Assembly: GCF_051622035.1 (NCBI RefSeq)
Contig: NC_135358.1
Span: 21,332,501 to 21,396,500 of the forward strand
Source of the DNA: Arctopsyche grandis
Taxonomy: Eukaryota; Arthropoda; Insecta; Trichoptera; Hydropsychidae
DNA length: 64,000 nt
Reading direction: 5' to 3'
In this document: positions 37,400-48,500 of the stretch, piece after piece
Numbering within the stretch: the stretch's first letter is position 1
How the letters are laid out: the number at the start of each line of letters is the position of its first letter
Position numbers and translations under genes: made by a program
Notes under the pieces: generated by a model
The model's input: the letters and a program-made list of their open reading frames with translations, nothing else
The model's database searches: none
Told to the model about the DNA's origin: nothing

Positions 37400-38460
37400 A
37401 AAAACATGATTGTATGACACATCTTCTAATTAATTATAAGAAAAAAACAAATAAATAGAAACGTGAATTAGTTTTGGAGAGTGTCTCTTTAGCACTAATT
37501 GCTACAGTATGAAAAATCAGTGCGTCAAATCAATTGAACAGTGACAGTGAATCACTGTTTAAATAAAACTGGAACCAATATCAGAAGGTATCCAGAACCA
37601 CATACTTGGTCAACACTCGAATCCTTAGTTAAAATTTCGCAGAAAAGTGCCATTCATTCACTGTATATACAACTGTATTTTCTTTCCTTCAAATAAGTAC
37701 ATATGTATGTATGTACATACTTTGTACTTCTGGAAACTTCAATAGGGAACTTTGGTAGTATGAATGTAAACCATTTTTTCGGGGAACAGTCAACAATCTC
37801 TATAGGTAGACCCACGATTGTTATCCAAACCACAAAAAGAAGGTTTAGCACGTCTGCCCATGGAAAGCATTAGTGGAGCAGAGTGAAAGTAAACAGTCGG
37901 GATTGTGGAATTAGTGAACAGTCCACCTGCCCACGTTATGTAAATGCCACAATGAGACCGCGACCGATGGCACACATACGAGACGCCCGATAGTCTGCCC
38001 TAGACCATCTAGGGACCTCTAGGCAGACAATTGAAAAACGAAAAACGCTTCGACTAGTGAAAATTTCACATCCATTAGACGGGCAACGAACTCACTACAT
38101 ACCTCGCGCAAGATCTGTTAATTATACAATCGAGTACAAAGATAAGCACGAGTAATATAATACTAATAATGAGAATGGGAATGGTTGATTTGATCTCGTC
38201 TCATAATATTTTACGATGTGACAGTGCAGAATCGAACATGAAAATACGTTTATTGTGCCGCATCATATTTGCAAAGCATCTGATTGTACATATTATACAA
38301 TCATTATTCATCAAAGTACAGCAATCCCATTTCATTACGAATATCATACATATCAAGTACTTCTAAAACTGTTGTTTCTCTTTTGATAATTTATTATATG
38401 GTATATTTCTTACTGTACCATTTTTAATTCTAAATATGAATGCATATGTATGTACATATG
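37400..38460. other. Intergenic DNA downstream of SmydA-type copy 2
   Basis: No supported gene. The 37740-38110 part is mixed in composition with no recognisable protein or repeat ends. Confidence 0.5.
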
Positions 38461-38564
38461 GGCGAATGAACGCCGTTTTTAAATCAAAAATGACACTTTT
38501 TCGATGTATTTTGCCAGTGATGACGTATGAATGTGAAAATTGGACATTGAATTCCAAGATGTTA

Positions 38565-39567
38565 TGGTCCGTACGCACCAAACCAACGACGATTTTGGGC
38601 CAACTTTTAAAACCAGTAGCGTACAAAATATCGAAATAAAAATTAAATAAAAAAATTGAAATTAAATATCAAAATTAAGATAACGAGCGAGATTGAGCTA
38701 AAATTAGATCATCGTTAATGTTTTGAATTACAACAATGTTTTGAATTACGACGATACGCATTACAACCAGAGAAATATTATAATTACGAGCGAAAAAAAC
38801 CTTGTTATTGTTTCTTATAAGTCGTCACGATACACTACTGTGTTTCGCCGTCGATGAAATATTTAACAAAAAAAATGTCGGTGATTTGTCAAAGGGTTTT
38901 TTTTTCTTTCGTCGAAATAAAATTAATAATCACACATTATCCGATAAATTTTACCTCTGAGATGGATTTAATTATTTGATTTATTTCGACGAGTGAAACA
39001 ATTGAAGACATTATCCGATAAAATTTACCTCTGAAATGATTTAATTAATTGATTTATTTCGACGAGAGAAACAATTGAAGACTAAAAAAATTTCGTTTGA
39101 TAAACCGACAACGTGTCGGGTTGGGACCATCGCTCGGTCACCCATACTAACACATGATATATTCTCAGTAACTGCGCATTACGGGGAAGTAAAAATAATA
39201 ATTCTTTGATTTTTTTTTCGATCTTAGTGCGTATCTACGTAAGTCAAAACATCTTCGACAAACAAAAGTCGAGGATTACCTGTATGTGATTGTTGATGAT
39301 CTAATTTTAGGTCAATCTCGAAAATTTATTTAAATTGGGCATGTTCTGTTTTAACTTTCAATATTTTATTTTAAATTTAATATATTGATTATAATTTTAT
39401 TTTGATATTTGAATTTAATTTTAATATAATAATAATATTTTTAATTTTGATATTTGATTTCAATTTTTAAATTTAATTTTTATTTCGATATTTTGTACGC
39501 TACTGGTTTTATCCTGCTGGTTAAAACGTTGGACCAAAATCGTCGTTGGTTTGGTCCGTACGCAGCA
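38565..39567. mobile_element. Long-TIR DNA transposon, non-autonomous, 3-bp TTA duplication
   Basis: The 1003-base insert is flanked by TTA (38562-38564 and 39568-39570). The ends are inverted over about 95 bases: TGGTCCGTACGCACCAAACC ... AACGACGATTTTGG on the left, and the inverse with CAAAATCGTCGTTGGTTTGG on the right. The arms continue through GTAGCGTACAAAATATCGAA and then AT-rich palindromic sequence. A 3-bp TTA duplication is typical of PIF/Harbinger, but the TIRs are unusually long and I see no transposase, so the superfamily is a guess. Confidence 0.8.
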
Positions 39568-39677
39568 TTACACAAAGTCCGATGCACTCAAAGAAGTATG
39601 GAACGCTGTATGCTTGGCATAACGAGGAAAGATAGAAAGCGGAATACGTGGTTGAGAATAATGACAAGGGTAGTGGT

Positions 39678-39911
39678 CAGTGGCGGCTAGTCAATATGAC
39701 ATGCAGGGCTGCAGCCCTCTCTTGTGCCAAAATACCATATTCATGCTATTTTGATGCCCATTTGGGCTGCGAGACTGTAGTACTCCCAGTGTAGTTATGT
39801 ACATATGCGTGCTATTTTTACTTGCATTTGGTCACCGGTATAGTCAACGAGCAACATACTACAAATTGATCTCTACAGCCCCTCACTGTGAATTCCTACG
39901 TGCCGCCACTG
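39678..39911. mobile_element. hAT-type MITE inserted in the LINE
   Basis: Runs from CAGTGGCGGCTAGTCAATAT to ...CTACGTGCCGCCACTG, 234 bases, flanked by GTAGTGGT (39670-39677) and GTAGTGGA (39912-39919). Internal sequence matches 10531-10740 in inverted orientation (GTCACCGGTATAGTCAACGAG-like block). Confidence 0.85.
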
Positions 39912-40140
39912 GTAGTGGATATAGTGGATAAAGTGAAGATATTGAATGGGCAGGTTACGTAGCTAAAATAATGTATAATGGAATTGCTAGAGTTGCACCC
40001 GAGGGAATGTAAAAAGGTCGCAAGAAAGATGGGTTGAAGAAATTAGAAAAATTTATGGGTGAGATGGATGATAGTTGCGCAAGGCAGAAACGAATGGAAG
40101 CGTAAAAGAGAGGCTTTCATCCAACAGTGGACGGTGAATG

Positions 40141-41884
40141 ACTGTAAATTATGATAATGATAAAATTTCTTGTTTGTATTCTCATAAGACTTTTTAACTC
40201 TTCTCCATGTATGTACAAACACATTAATATATGTTTGAACGTGAAGAAGAATATAATTTTATTTAAAATCTCCTATAGACTGCTTAATATCTAACGAACG
40301 ATCTTTTCTACACTTTAACCAAGAGGTAAGCAACATATGCCACTAAGTGGCACTCGAGAAGTTTTCAGGTGTCACACTAAATTTAAATTTAACCCATTGT
40401 GTAAATCACATAAATCGTTTGAACCAAGATAATTCTGAAGTTTGCATCGTTTGTCAAACTATATTACATGAAAAGAGCTTGCTTGGAAAACAGAGATTAA
40501 AATTTTTGTAGCATACACTTTAAAGATACGTATGTATGTATTTTAATATTTTAGCTAAGTTTTCGATCACCACTCAGATCAATATGTGTTTTGATTACAA
40601 TCAAATTATAGCACTCCAACTAACATAGTATATGTACATATATACCTATATATGTGGTTGTAGCATTGATACAAAAGTTTGATGTTGCAAAAAAGTCCAT
40701 TTCAGTAAAAAAAAAAGAAAAAGCAAACCGATCGAAAGATCGGTGATAAAAAGTCCACGCGTCCAAAAAATGATTTACATTTCAAAACAATACATCCCGG
40801 AATAGAGCAGTTGAATTTAATCTGTGCAGATAAATCATAACGATCGAGAGTTGGCACAGCGTAGTCGATTGACCGATCGATCGATCGGTCGCGACAATCC
40901 GTCTGTGAATAAACCGGTAATTAAATAGACTAGTCTAGAACGAGATTGTCCACCGGTCTAGTTTACGAGCCAACCAGCTACCCAAGATATCCTCGTCCAA
41001 ACTGGACGAGTAGGTGGAAGACACCGCGTCTCCTATCATAATCATAATTGCATATAATCACAGTAATCGCGCACCCTACGACCGCCTACCAATTATGACG
41101 GACAAATAAAGCCTCTAATAATCTTAATTTACGCACACCTGGCCACATTCAAGAGGCGTATGTCAATGTAAGTATAGTATACATTGTATATGGCAGTGTG
41201 AAGAAAAAGTTGCAGACTCCTCACATGGTAACGAAACGAGAATAAAGTGCACGTTTGACTCTTCATTGAGCGTATATCTTTGATGATAAGTAATGTGTCG
41301 AAAACCTTTTTTTTCAGTCGGACTAATTATATGTATTTTACAATGTCATTTTTTAACTTTACATACATTTGAAGTGAGTAAAGTGACATTAAATAGTAAG
41401 CGCGATCGTTTAAATGTAACGCTTGTTTTCCACATTAGCGCTATTAAATAATTGCATATACATGTACATATTATGGTTTTTTAATGGAAAATTATTTCGG
41501 TAATTAAAAGCGTTTATCTGAATGCTGTTCGTTTATTTTATTTCATAATTTTAGCAATGTAAATATACCTACGTAAATACTTGTAATTAAAAATTCATGC
41601 TAATAATGAAATATGTACAACCAAAATTAATCTAAAAAAGTATACTAGAAATATCTTTATTGCATCTCATTTTAAAATCGTTAAATGATCTATATCTTCT
41701 GTCATAAGATTTGATGTTTTAGTGGGCAAATGTAGGTAGACATTAAAATTTAATAAAATATATTTATTTATTTCTAATTAAAAACATCGATAAGATAAGT
41801 CTATCTAGATATTTAAGGATTATATAATACCTATCAAGAAATCGACATTTAATTTGACCTTCAGTACTAACATGAGTACAATAT
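40141..41884. other. Intergenic stretch with a GC-richer block
   Basis: No supported gene. The 40740-41170 block is richer in G+C and contains a perfect 20-base palindrome (40871-40890). It could be a regulatory region or an unannotated 5' exon. I cannot distinguish these from sequence. Confidence 0.45.
40871..40890. repeat. Perfect 20-base palindrome with GATC repeats
   Basis: GACCGATCGATCGATCGGTC is fully self-complementary. Confidence 0.9.
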
Positions 41885-42240
41885 AGACTACCAGTAGTAC
41901 CAAAATATGATATTCTCAATTTTATGTTAGTTGAATTGTTTTGAACTTAGAAGAAAACGCTGTATCGGCTAGTGTGTATGGATTTGTCGAAGAATGGATA
42001 AACATCCTTTTTGACCTGGTATTGTAGAAGGAAACTATTTTTTTAAATTAATAACCTAATTAATTAAAGTTATTGATTAAAATAATTAATTAAAGAAAAT
42101 TAGTTAATTGATATTTTATTAGTAATTAATGAAATTGTATTATAGTACAAATTTCTTAAATAAATCGATACTAGTAAATACCAGTACTACCGGTTGCGAA
42201 TATTTTTTCGGTAGTACAAATAGTGACAAATGTTGATATT
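41885..42240 (+). repeat. Dispersed repeat, copy 2
   Basis: The first 145 bases match 21001-21150. The far end (42170-42230) contains ACCAGTACTACCGGTTGCGA and GGTAGTAC, which roughly inverts ACTACCAGTAGTACC at the start. It therefore resembles a degenerate terminal-inverted-repeat element of about 350 bases. Confidence 0.55.
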
Positions 42241-42778
42241 TAATCCGTAGTTCTGGTCTACATATAAGCTCTTCATACAGTTTTCAATTTGATTATCCGA
42301 TTAAATTTTCACATACATATTTCAAACAGATGAAGCGAATACTTATACTCAATATTAATTAATTCCAAATCATAAATTCTCCAAGATAAAATTAGAGGTT
42401 TTTTAAAATCATTAGCATAATTTGATTTAAAAACACCATGTATAAAATGAATCACTGGATTTACATATTGAGTAGGTGCATCCCAAAATGAATATTCACA
42501 AATAATGCAATTACAAACAAATTTAAAAAGTCATCGAAAAGTTCGGCCCTTTTAAAAATTGTCTATACGTAAAATGGTATATTTTGATTTTTTAATATTT
42601 AATAACACGATACGTTATGATTGTATGTAAATAAACAGCAATTAGATCGACCGGCGCGCGCTCTTCGGCCGGAATAAGTTAATTCTTCGAAGCGGTATTT
42701 TCTTATAAAGTGATCGATAAAATTTCGATTAAATTAATAATTGAAGGTAAAAGCTGTGGCGGTCAATTAATTGAGCGT
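42241..42778. other. AT-rich intergenic DNA
   Basis: No gene seen. The last 130 bases become GC-richer toward the palindromic block at 42779. Confidence 0.5.
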
Positions 42779-43002
42779 TGGGTCCGCGAATCACCGGTTG
42801 TTAAGGGATGAGTTAGCAGATAACGGTATGTCTTGTGCGCGGAAGAGTCGCTCAAACAAAAGTAAACGTATGGTTGTCTCGCTCGCACAAACGCGGATAT
42901 GCATTGCGAGGAAGCGAGACAGCGGTACTGGGCCGCGACCACTCGACTGACCTACTGAATGCACACACTTTTTCTTACGGTAACCGCGGGACCCAATTTC
43001 TT
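42779..43002. repeat. GC-rich block bounded by short inverted repeats, with an internal hairpin
   Basis: TTGGGTCCGCG at the left is mirrored by CGCGGGACCCAA at the right. Inside, TGTCTCGCTCGCA (about 42871) pairs with TGCGAGGAAGCGAGACA (to about 42922) across about 20 bases. The block could be a MITE or a structured RNA locus. No family was recognised. Confidence 0.45.
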
Positions 43003-43310
43003 CGCCTAGTCACACATACGTCTACCATATTAACGTGGAACATGCATTTATATATATTTCGATTTCATTAAATTTGTCTGTGGTCACATTCAGTTGATTG
43101 CATCTACTACATTTCAGTTGATTACAATCTACATATGTATGTGCTACATTTCTACTACAATCAGAATCGTAATCCTATTTTAATTTTCCGCCACCGAAAA
43201 ATTCATATAAGAATAGTTTTTCTTCCAGTAAGGATTCTAATTGGAATTTTCGTTTTCCTTTGAAAAAAGAAGCCGTTGAAACAATGAAATGTACAATTTA
43301 AATGATTTAG

Positions 43311-43755
43311 CCAGCAGCATAGCTCGGACGTTAAGCTTCTGCTTACCGTCAAGAAGGTGCCGGGTTCTATCCCTGAATGAAAATGAATTTTTCAGAGTAT
43401 GCTGTTGGTCAGACCTGGATTTGTGACTCCAGGTTGATCGTTTCCTATCAGAGTTTGCCAATTTTCTCTGATTTCATTGTTGAAACGGTTCCCGGAAAAA
43501 AAAAATTGGCTAAAAATCCTTCCTACCTACTATGTCACCACTATTTGAAAAATTTGATTGATGTACAATAAAAATTTATGTACAATTCATAGATGTCTCG
43601 TTAATTTGCGAGTTTTTTCAGTGTCTCGCAATTCAACGACTTATAATAAAAATGCTGTATTTGTATTTGTAATTGGCCAGGAAGGCGCATTGGGATTTAC
43701 CTGTAAGGCCTTCCTGGTATATATGTAAAATAAAAAATAAATAAATAAATAAAAT
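43311..43755 (+). mobile_element. tRNA-derived SINE, group A (young copy)
   Basis: Nearly identical to 10744-11184 from CCAGCAGCATAGCTCGGACG through the hairpin tail GGCCTTCCTGGTATATATGT, differing mainly by a few single bases and A-run lengths. Ends in (AAAT)n. The close match suggests recent amplification. Confidence 0.88.
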
Positions 43756-44103
43756 ATGGTATTCATAATGTACTTATCTATGTATAAGAAAGAAAGAAGT
43801 ATAATATTATTGGGTATGTTAATATTTAGTAACTATCATTATCAGTCATTCACCATACACAGTTGGATAAAAGTATCTCCAAAACGCTTCCATCCGTCCA
43901 GCGAACACAATACTCTTTTTTTTATATTCCATCCACTCATCTTAGGGTCAGGCCGCACCATGCGATTTGCGAGCGACTTGGTTGAGGGCGACCAGACCAA
44001 TGCATGCAGGTAGATGGGACATGCTACACCCGTCAACTTGTTTGTCGCACACATTTTCATACATTTTTTCGTGTCGCGCAACTAGTCGGCCGACAAAGCC
44101 CGC

Positions 44104-44425
44104 CCTTAGTATTTAGCATATGCTACTAGCAACTGGAAGGTCCCGGGTTTAAGACCTGGTTAGATTTTGATTGAAAATAATTAAAAATTATATGATTTGA
44201 AGTATTTCTGCGGTGCTGATGGTTAGAATTTGATATTTATAATCGTTTCCCATGATAGTTTGCCAATTAATCTGATTTAAATGTTGAAATGGTTCCTCAC
44301 AAATTTCTATCTACCTTCTATTTGTCACCACGTATACATATGTGTATGTAAGTGTCGATTTTGAAGCAACTTGTTATGGCACTTTGGTTAAAATGAAGCA
44401 AATAAAAATAAATAAATCTCATTTA
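44104..44425 (+). mobile_element. tRNA-derived SINE, group B
   Basis: The head has TTTAGCATATGCTACTAG and the box-B-like GGGTTTAAGACC. The core has TAATCGTTTCCCATGATAGT, TTTGCCAATTAATCTGATTT, GAAATGGTTCCTCAC and TTTGTCACCAC. The tail is TTGTTATGGCACTTTGGTTAAA and the element ends AATAAAAATAAATAAAT. It is more diverged than the group A copies. Confidence 0.75.
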
Positions 44426-45549
44426 TGACCTTGTTGCGCCCATTTACATTATATTTAATGCCATTTGAGCACTTATCTTGTCTATTCTTCTTATAAATTA
44501 AATATAATATACATATGTACATTAAAAAAAAAAATTACTTAACTAGTACAAAATAATATGATATGTTTAACTATCAAACGAAAGTTAGTATGAAATAGAA
44601 CTACGATTAAATGTATTATGTTCTACAAAAAAAAAAAATGTAACTACGTATAGTTTTCTTTATATTTCTATTTGTTTACTGGTATAATTTGCTAACCGGT
44701 TGCTACGGTCATTATCACAAACCTTTTATCCTTTCAAAAATCAACTTATTTACGCGCACACGTAAGTGACAAAAAGAGAGATTCCACGGCACGCCACTGC
44801 TATGTATGTATGTCAACTACCCCTCAAACTTTTCACCCCCGTATTCATTTTCTTGTCTCTTCAGTTTCTTTTCACCCATGTATTCAGACTGTGTGTATCG
44901 TTTTCGCATCATCATTGGCAAAACACATTGATCGAATACTTTATTTTTTTCAAAGTACTTATACGCTTAAATACGTTCCTAATTTTATACGTCTCTTTAT
45001 TTATTCTAAAAATTAGTAATAATAAATGGTAAATTAGCCCCATTTGCATAGGTTGTACACATATATAAATATTTTAGAGGATATTGTTTTCACTTTTTTT
45101 AATCATGACATGCCGAATTACACTGGTCGCACTATAGTGAAAGAAAGAAAGAGGGGTGTCGAGGTGCAACCGGTGCGATTGACGGAGAACCGCCCGCTCC
45201 CACCTGCTGTCGCCTGTCGTCTGTCGACAGACAGACACGCTTTCATACAGACACGAACCGCCGTACAAACACGTCGTTCTTCGTATACTTTCATAATTAT
45301 AATAATAATAATAATAATAAATAAGTAAACGTTACTTTTTGCGCGCACTATATATTTTCACGCCGGTTTCGCGCTTCACCGCTCGTTGAAGTCGCCTGGA
45401 TCGAATTTTCCCGGCAAGATTCGCCCGCTTTTCCGCAGTGCAATAAGAACCCACTCAAGTGAAGTGAAAATCAGTACGTTTTCCACGAGTGCAAAGTTCA
45501 ATACTGTGGATGGAAGTTGATGAAGAGTTTTCTCGTTTGAATCGCAAGG
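44426..45549. other. Upstream region and 5' UTR of the spaetzle-family gene
   Basis: AT-rich to about 45050, with a half hAT element at 44752-44799. From about 45130 it becomes GC-richer, with an (AAT)n run at 45298-45320 and mixed sequence up to the ATG. A possible initiator, TCAGTA, lies at 45471-45476. Confidence 0.4.
44752..44799. mobile_element. One-ended hAT MITE fragment
   Basis: GTAAGTGACAAAAAGAGAGA followed by TTCCACGGCACGCCACTG matches the right arm of the 10185/11238 MITE family. No left arm is present. Confidence 0.65.
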
Positions 45550-48500
45550 ATGGAAAAAAATCGTAGCGGTGCAAGTCTAGCTTTGAGCTTCGTATCAACG
45601 ACAATACTATTGTGTACTGTAAGTTTCTCATATTGAATATTTAACATCGCTATACTGTTTACGTTTATTGTAATCAAAATGTGTCAATATAATGTACGAA
45701 TTGGCACTTGATAAAAAGTATATTATGCTATAGAATAATTATGATGTGCATTATTTATAATATTTATTAACATAAATTCAATATGAATTTGTTTATAAGG
45801 ATAGTTCAAAGTACATACATATGAATATACAATGTATAAATTTGTAAATTAAATGTGGTGCCAAATCAAAGTACATACATATGTACATATGAATGTTAAA
45901 ATTGTATATTATAACATCTTGCATATGTACCTATATTTACATAAACTTAATGAAGTAAAAAATCGAATTTAATATCAGAACGTTCATTTTTTTTCTATTC
46001 AAATAATTTGAATATTTTCCATGTGAAATAATACGCATTTGTATTATATTTCTATATAATACATAATACGTATGAATACTTTTAAAATTTTGCATGCCAT
46101 AAATAAATAAATGTACAAGTATTGTGTTATAACAATCAATATTTTTAAGAATTATTGAATAATCAAACATTTTTCTACAATCATTATACAAGACTTAAAT
46201 ATTTGTATGGATGTATATAAGATCCATTTATATTATATATTGGAACGCGTATGATTATATCTCACTTAATTCTTATTTATTAAGAGATTTGAAGATTATA
46301 TACGTTCGAATAGCCTGGAAAAACGGTATATCAAAGCAACGTATTGTTGTATGGATTTAAAAACTGACTAGATTTGAGACTGTTTGATTTAAAGCACTAT
46401 TGTAAACCATTTGAAACTATAAATAAACTCCATGGAAAAAACATACATACATAATATAGCTGATATCGCACCCGATGCTGTATGCATCGAAAGCGATCTG
46501 AGCAACAATGGAAAACGGTAAAATTCCGAATGAAAAAAACGGTATTATTTCGGCAAAATGAGCTTTTATTTCGTTCAGTTCGATGTGAATTTCTTCTTGT
46601 TCATCTACATTGTATTTTCGTATCGAATCAACCCACTTTTCCGTATGCGGAGTATAACAAATACAAACGAATACCATTATGTACATATGAGTATGTACAA
46701 CCAAAGATCCAAACACATAAATTATGATCACACGGTAGCTAAGTAGCCTTTTCATTATCCCTGGAAAATAATTATTATACATAGAAAAATTTTCACATAC
46801 TCCCATAAAACACAATGAAAGCCTACCTGAGTCATATTTATTGAGTAGCACTAAACAATGTTTGATCCGATCTCTACTTTATTACTCGATTTTCTTTTAA
46901 TTAACTATAAATATTATTGTATATACTTACTGTATTTTTATTTCAAAATCAATAGAAATAACTGCATACTATGCACATATTTTTAATCCGTAACTAGATT
47001 TTTCCAGCTTTTCAAAATAAACATTAAAGAAAAAAGTTGAATTAGTAAATGCTGAATTTTATTACATATGTATTACATTACCGTCACCGTATAATTATTA
47101 ATATTTGATATAAGACTTTCATTTTTATTCAAAACAGACGCATTAAATTACCTCGCGTAATACATAAATAAGCCTAAATATTGTTTTTTGAAATCGCTGA
47201 AATTGACATTATGATTCAATAAAATATAGAATCATCGTTTGATTCAATATGAAGCATATGCGCTAAATAAAATTGATTTGAACACACTTTAATCAATCCA
47301 ATATAACAGAAAGTTGAAAATTAACACGATTGTTTTAAATATACATATTTAATTGCACATTTTTTAATCGATTGGTAAGATATTTTATGCATTCACAATG
47401 GCCGTCGATTAACACGAAAATCAAACGATTTAACGGCCGAATATTAACCCGGTGAAACGTTTAGAAAAGGGGCTAAGATCGTAAAATAAATAAAGTAAAA
47501 TCTCTCCTTATTTATTTTATAGCATACATACGTACATACATAAGTATTTATGACATATCTGAGAGCATTAATACGAATTTACACGGTCGTAATTGGTAAC
47601 GAGTTACGCGCCCATCGCGAGTGTATAACATAACTGCGGCCGGTTATTTATCATATTTACCTTTTTTTTTACGATCGATAATTGGCGGTCAGCTTGACCG
47701 AAAACGATACCACATCTTGAGGTGGTATCGCAACGACACCAATTTCACCATTTCTCCGGTGGTCGCGCGGAGGCGTGCTGCCGTGGCCTAAAAAAAAATA
47801 TTGTCTCGCGAAATTCACCTCTAGACCAGTCCGAGGGCCTCGACACTGGTCTGGCTGGTCCCAGACAACTCCAACAGGCCCTCGACCACTTCGTATGCAG
47901 GTCAACCGTAAATGAGCCAGCCGAAATAATTAAGGTTTGGTTAAAGCTTGGCTAGGGGTAGCTGTAATCTATATATGTATATAAAAATGAATGTCTGTGT
48001 GTGTATGTGTGTCTCGAATAGGCCACTGAAGCGATTACGATGGAACTTTCAGGATTTGTTGTATGCATGTCCGGGAAGATTACTGTGAAAAAAAAACGGG
48101 AACAGAAACGGGAAAAACGGGAATGAGTGTCTTTCGCTATAATTTCAAATGTTTTCGCGTCGCGACTAGAATGTTCGCTGCCTGCGTTGTTCCGAAAAAT
48201 GGGAACGGGAACGGGAACGAGAACGGGAAAGGGAACGGGAACGAGAACGGGAACGGGAACGGGAACGAGAACGGGAACGGGAATTGCATGCGTTATTGTG
48301 GCATTGCAACGCTCGCTAGTTTTATTACTAAAAGTTGCAGGAGTCAAAATTTCTATATTGCCAAAATGGAAGTAACACTTTCTGTTTTCTTAACGTGCTA
48401 TGTTGAGCTATTTACGATCCATTTTCATAAGCTTGGCTGTGAATAAAAGTAAAGTGCTACTAAAAGATCCAAGACTAGGCAAACCAAATTATTTTTAAAT

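Larger units (their letters stand above)
38461..40140 (+). mobile_element. LINE 3' end (RTE-like reverse transcriptase tail), interrupted twice
   Basis: LINE sequence is present in three pieces: about 38461-38564, 39571-39669 and 39912-40140. The first gives LFRCILPVMTYECENWTLNS plus KML. The second gives HKVRCTQRSMERCMLGITRK and TWLRIMTRVV. The third gives VDIVDKVKILN and then degraded sequence ending near the family-typical EAFIQQWTVNE. Such tails are found in RTE-type LINEs. Removing the two inserted transposons (38565-39567 and 39678-39911, each with one copy of its target duplication) rejoins the reading frame exactly. Stops in the last piece show the element is dead. Confidence 0.8.

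Noticed and set aside
43935-44100. Possible hAT or piggyBac-like element starting TTAGGGTCAGGCCGCACC
   Set aside because: The right end (CCCGCCCTTA) is only weakly inverse and no target duplication is visible, so I could not support it.
48063-48446. Open frame rich in NGNGNEN or TGTRTG
   Set aside because: It comes from the GGGAAC hexanucleotide array of a Helitron and is not a gene.
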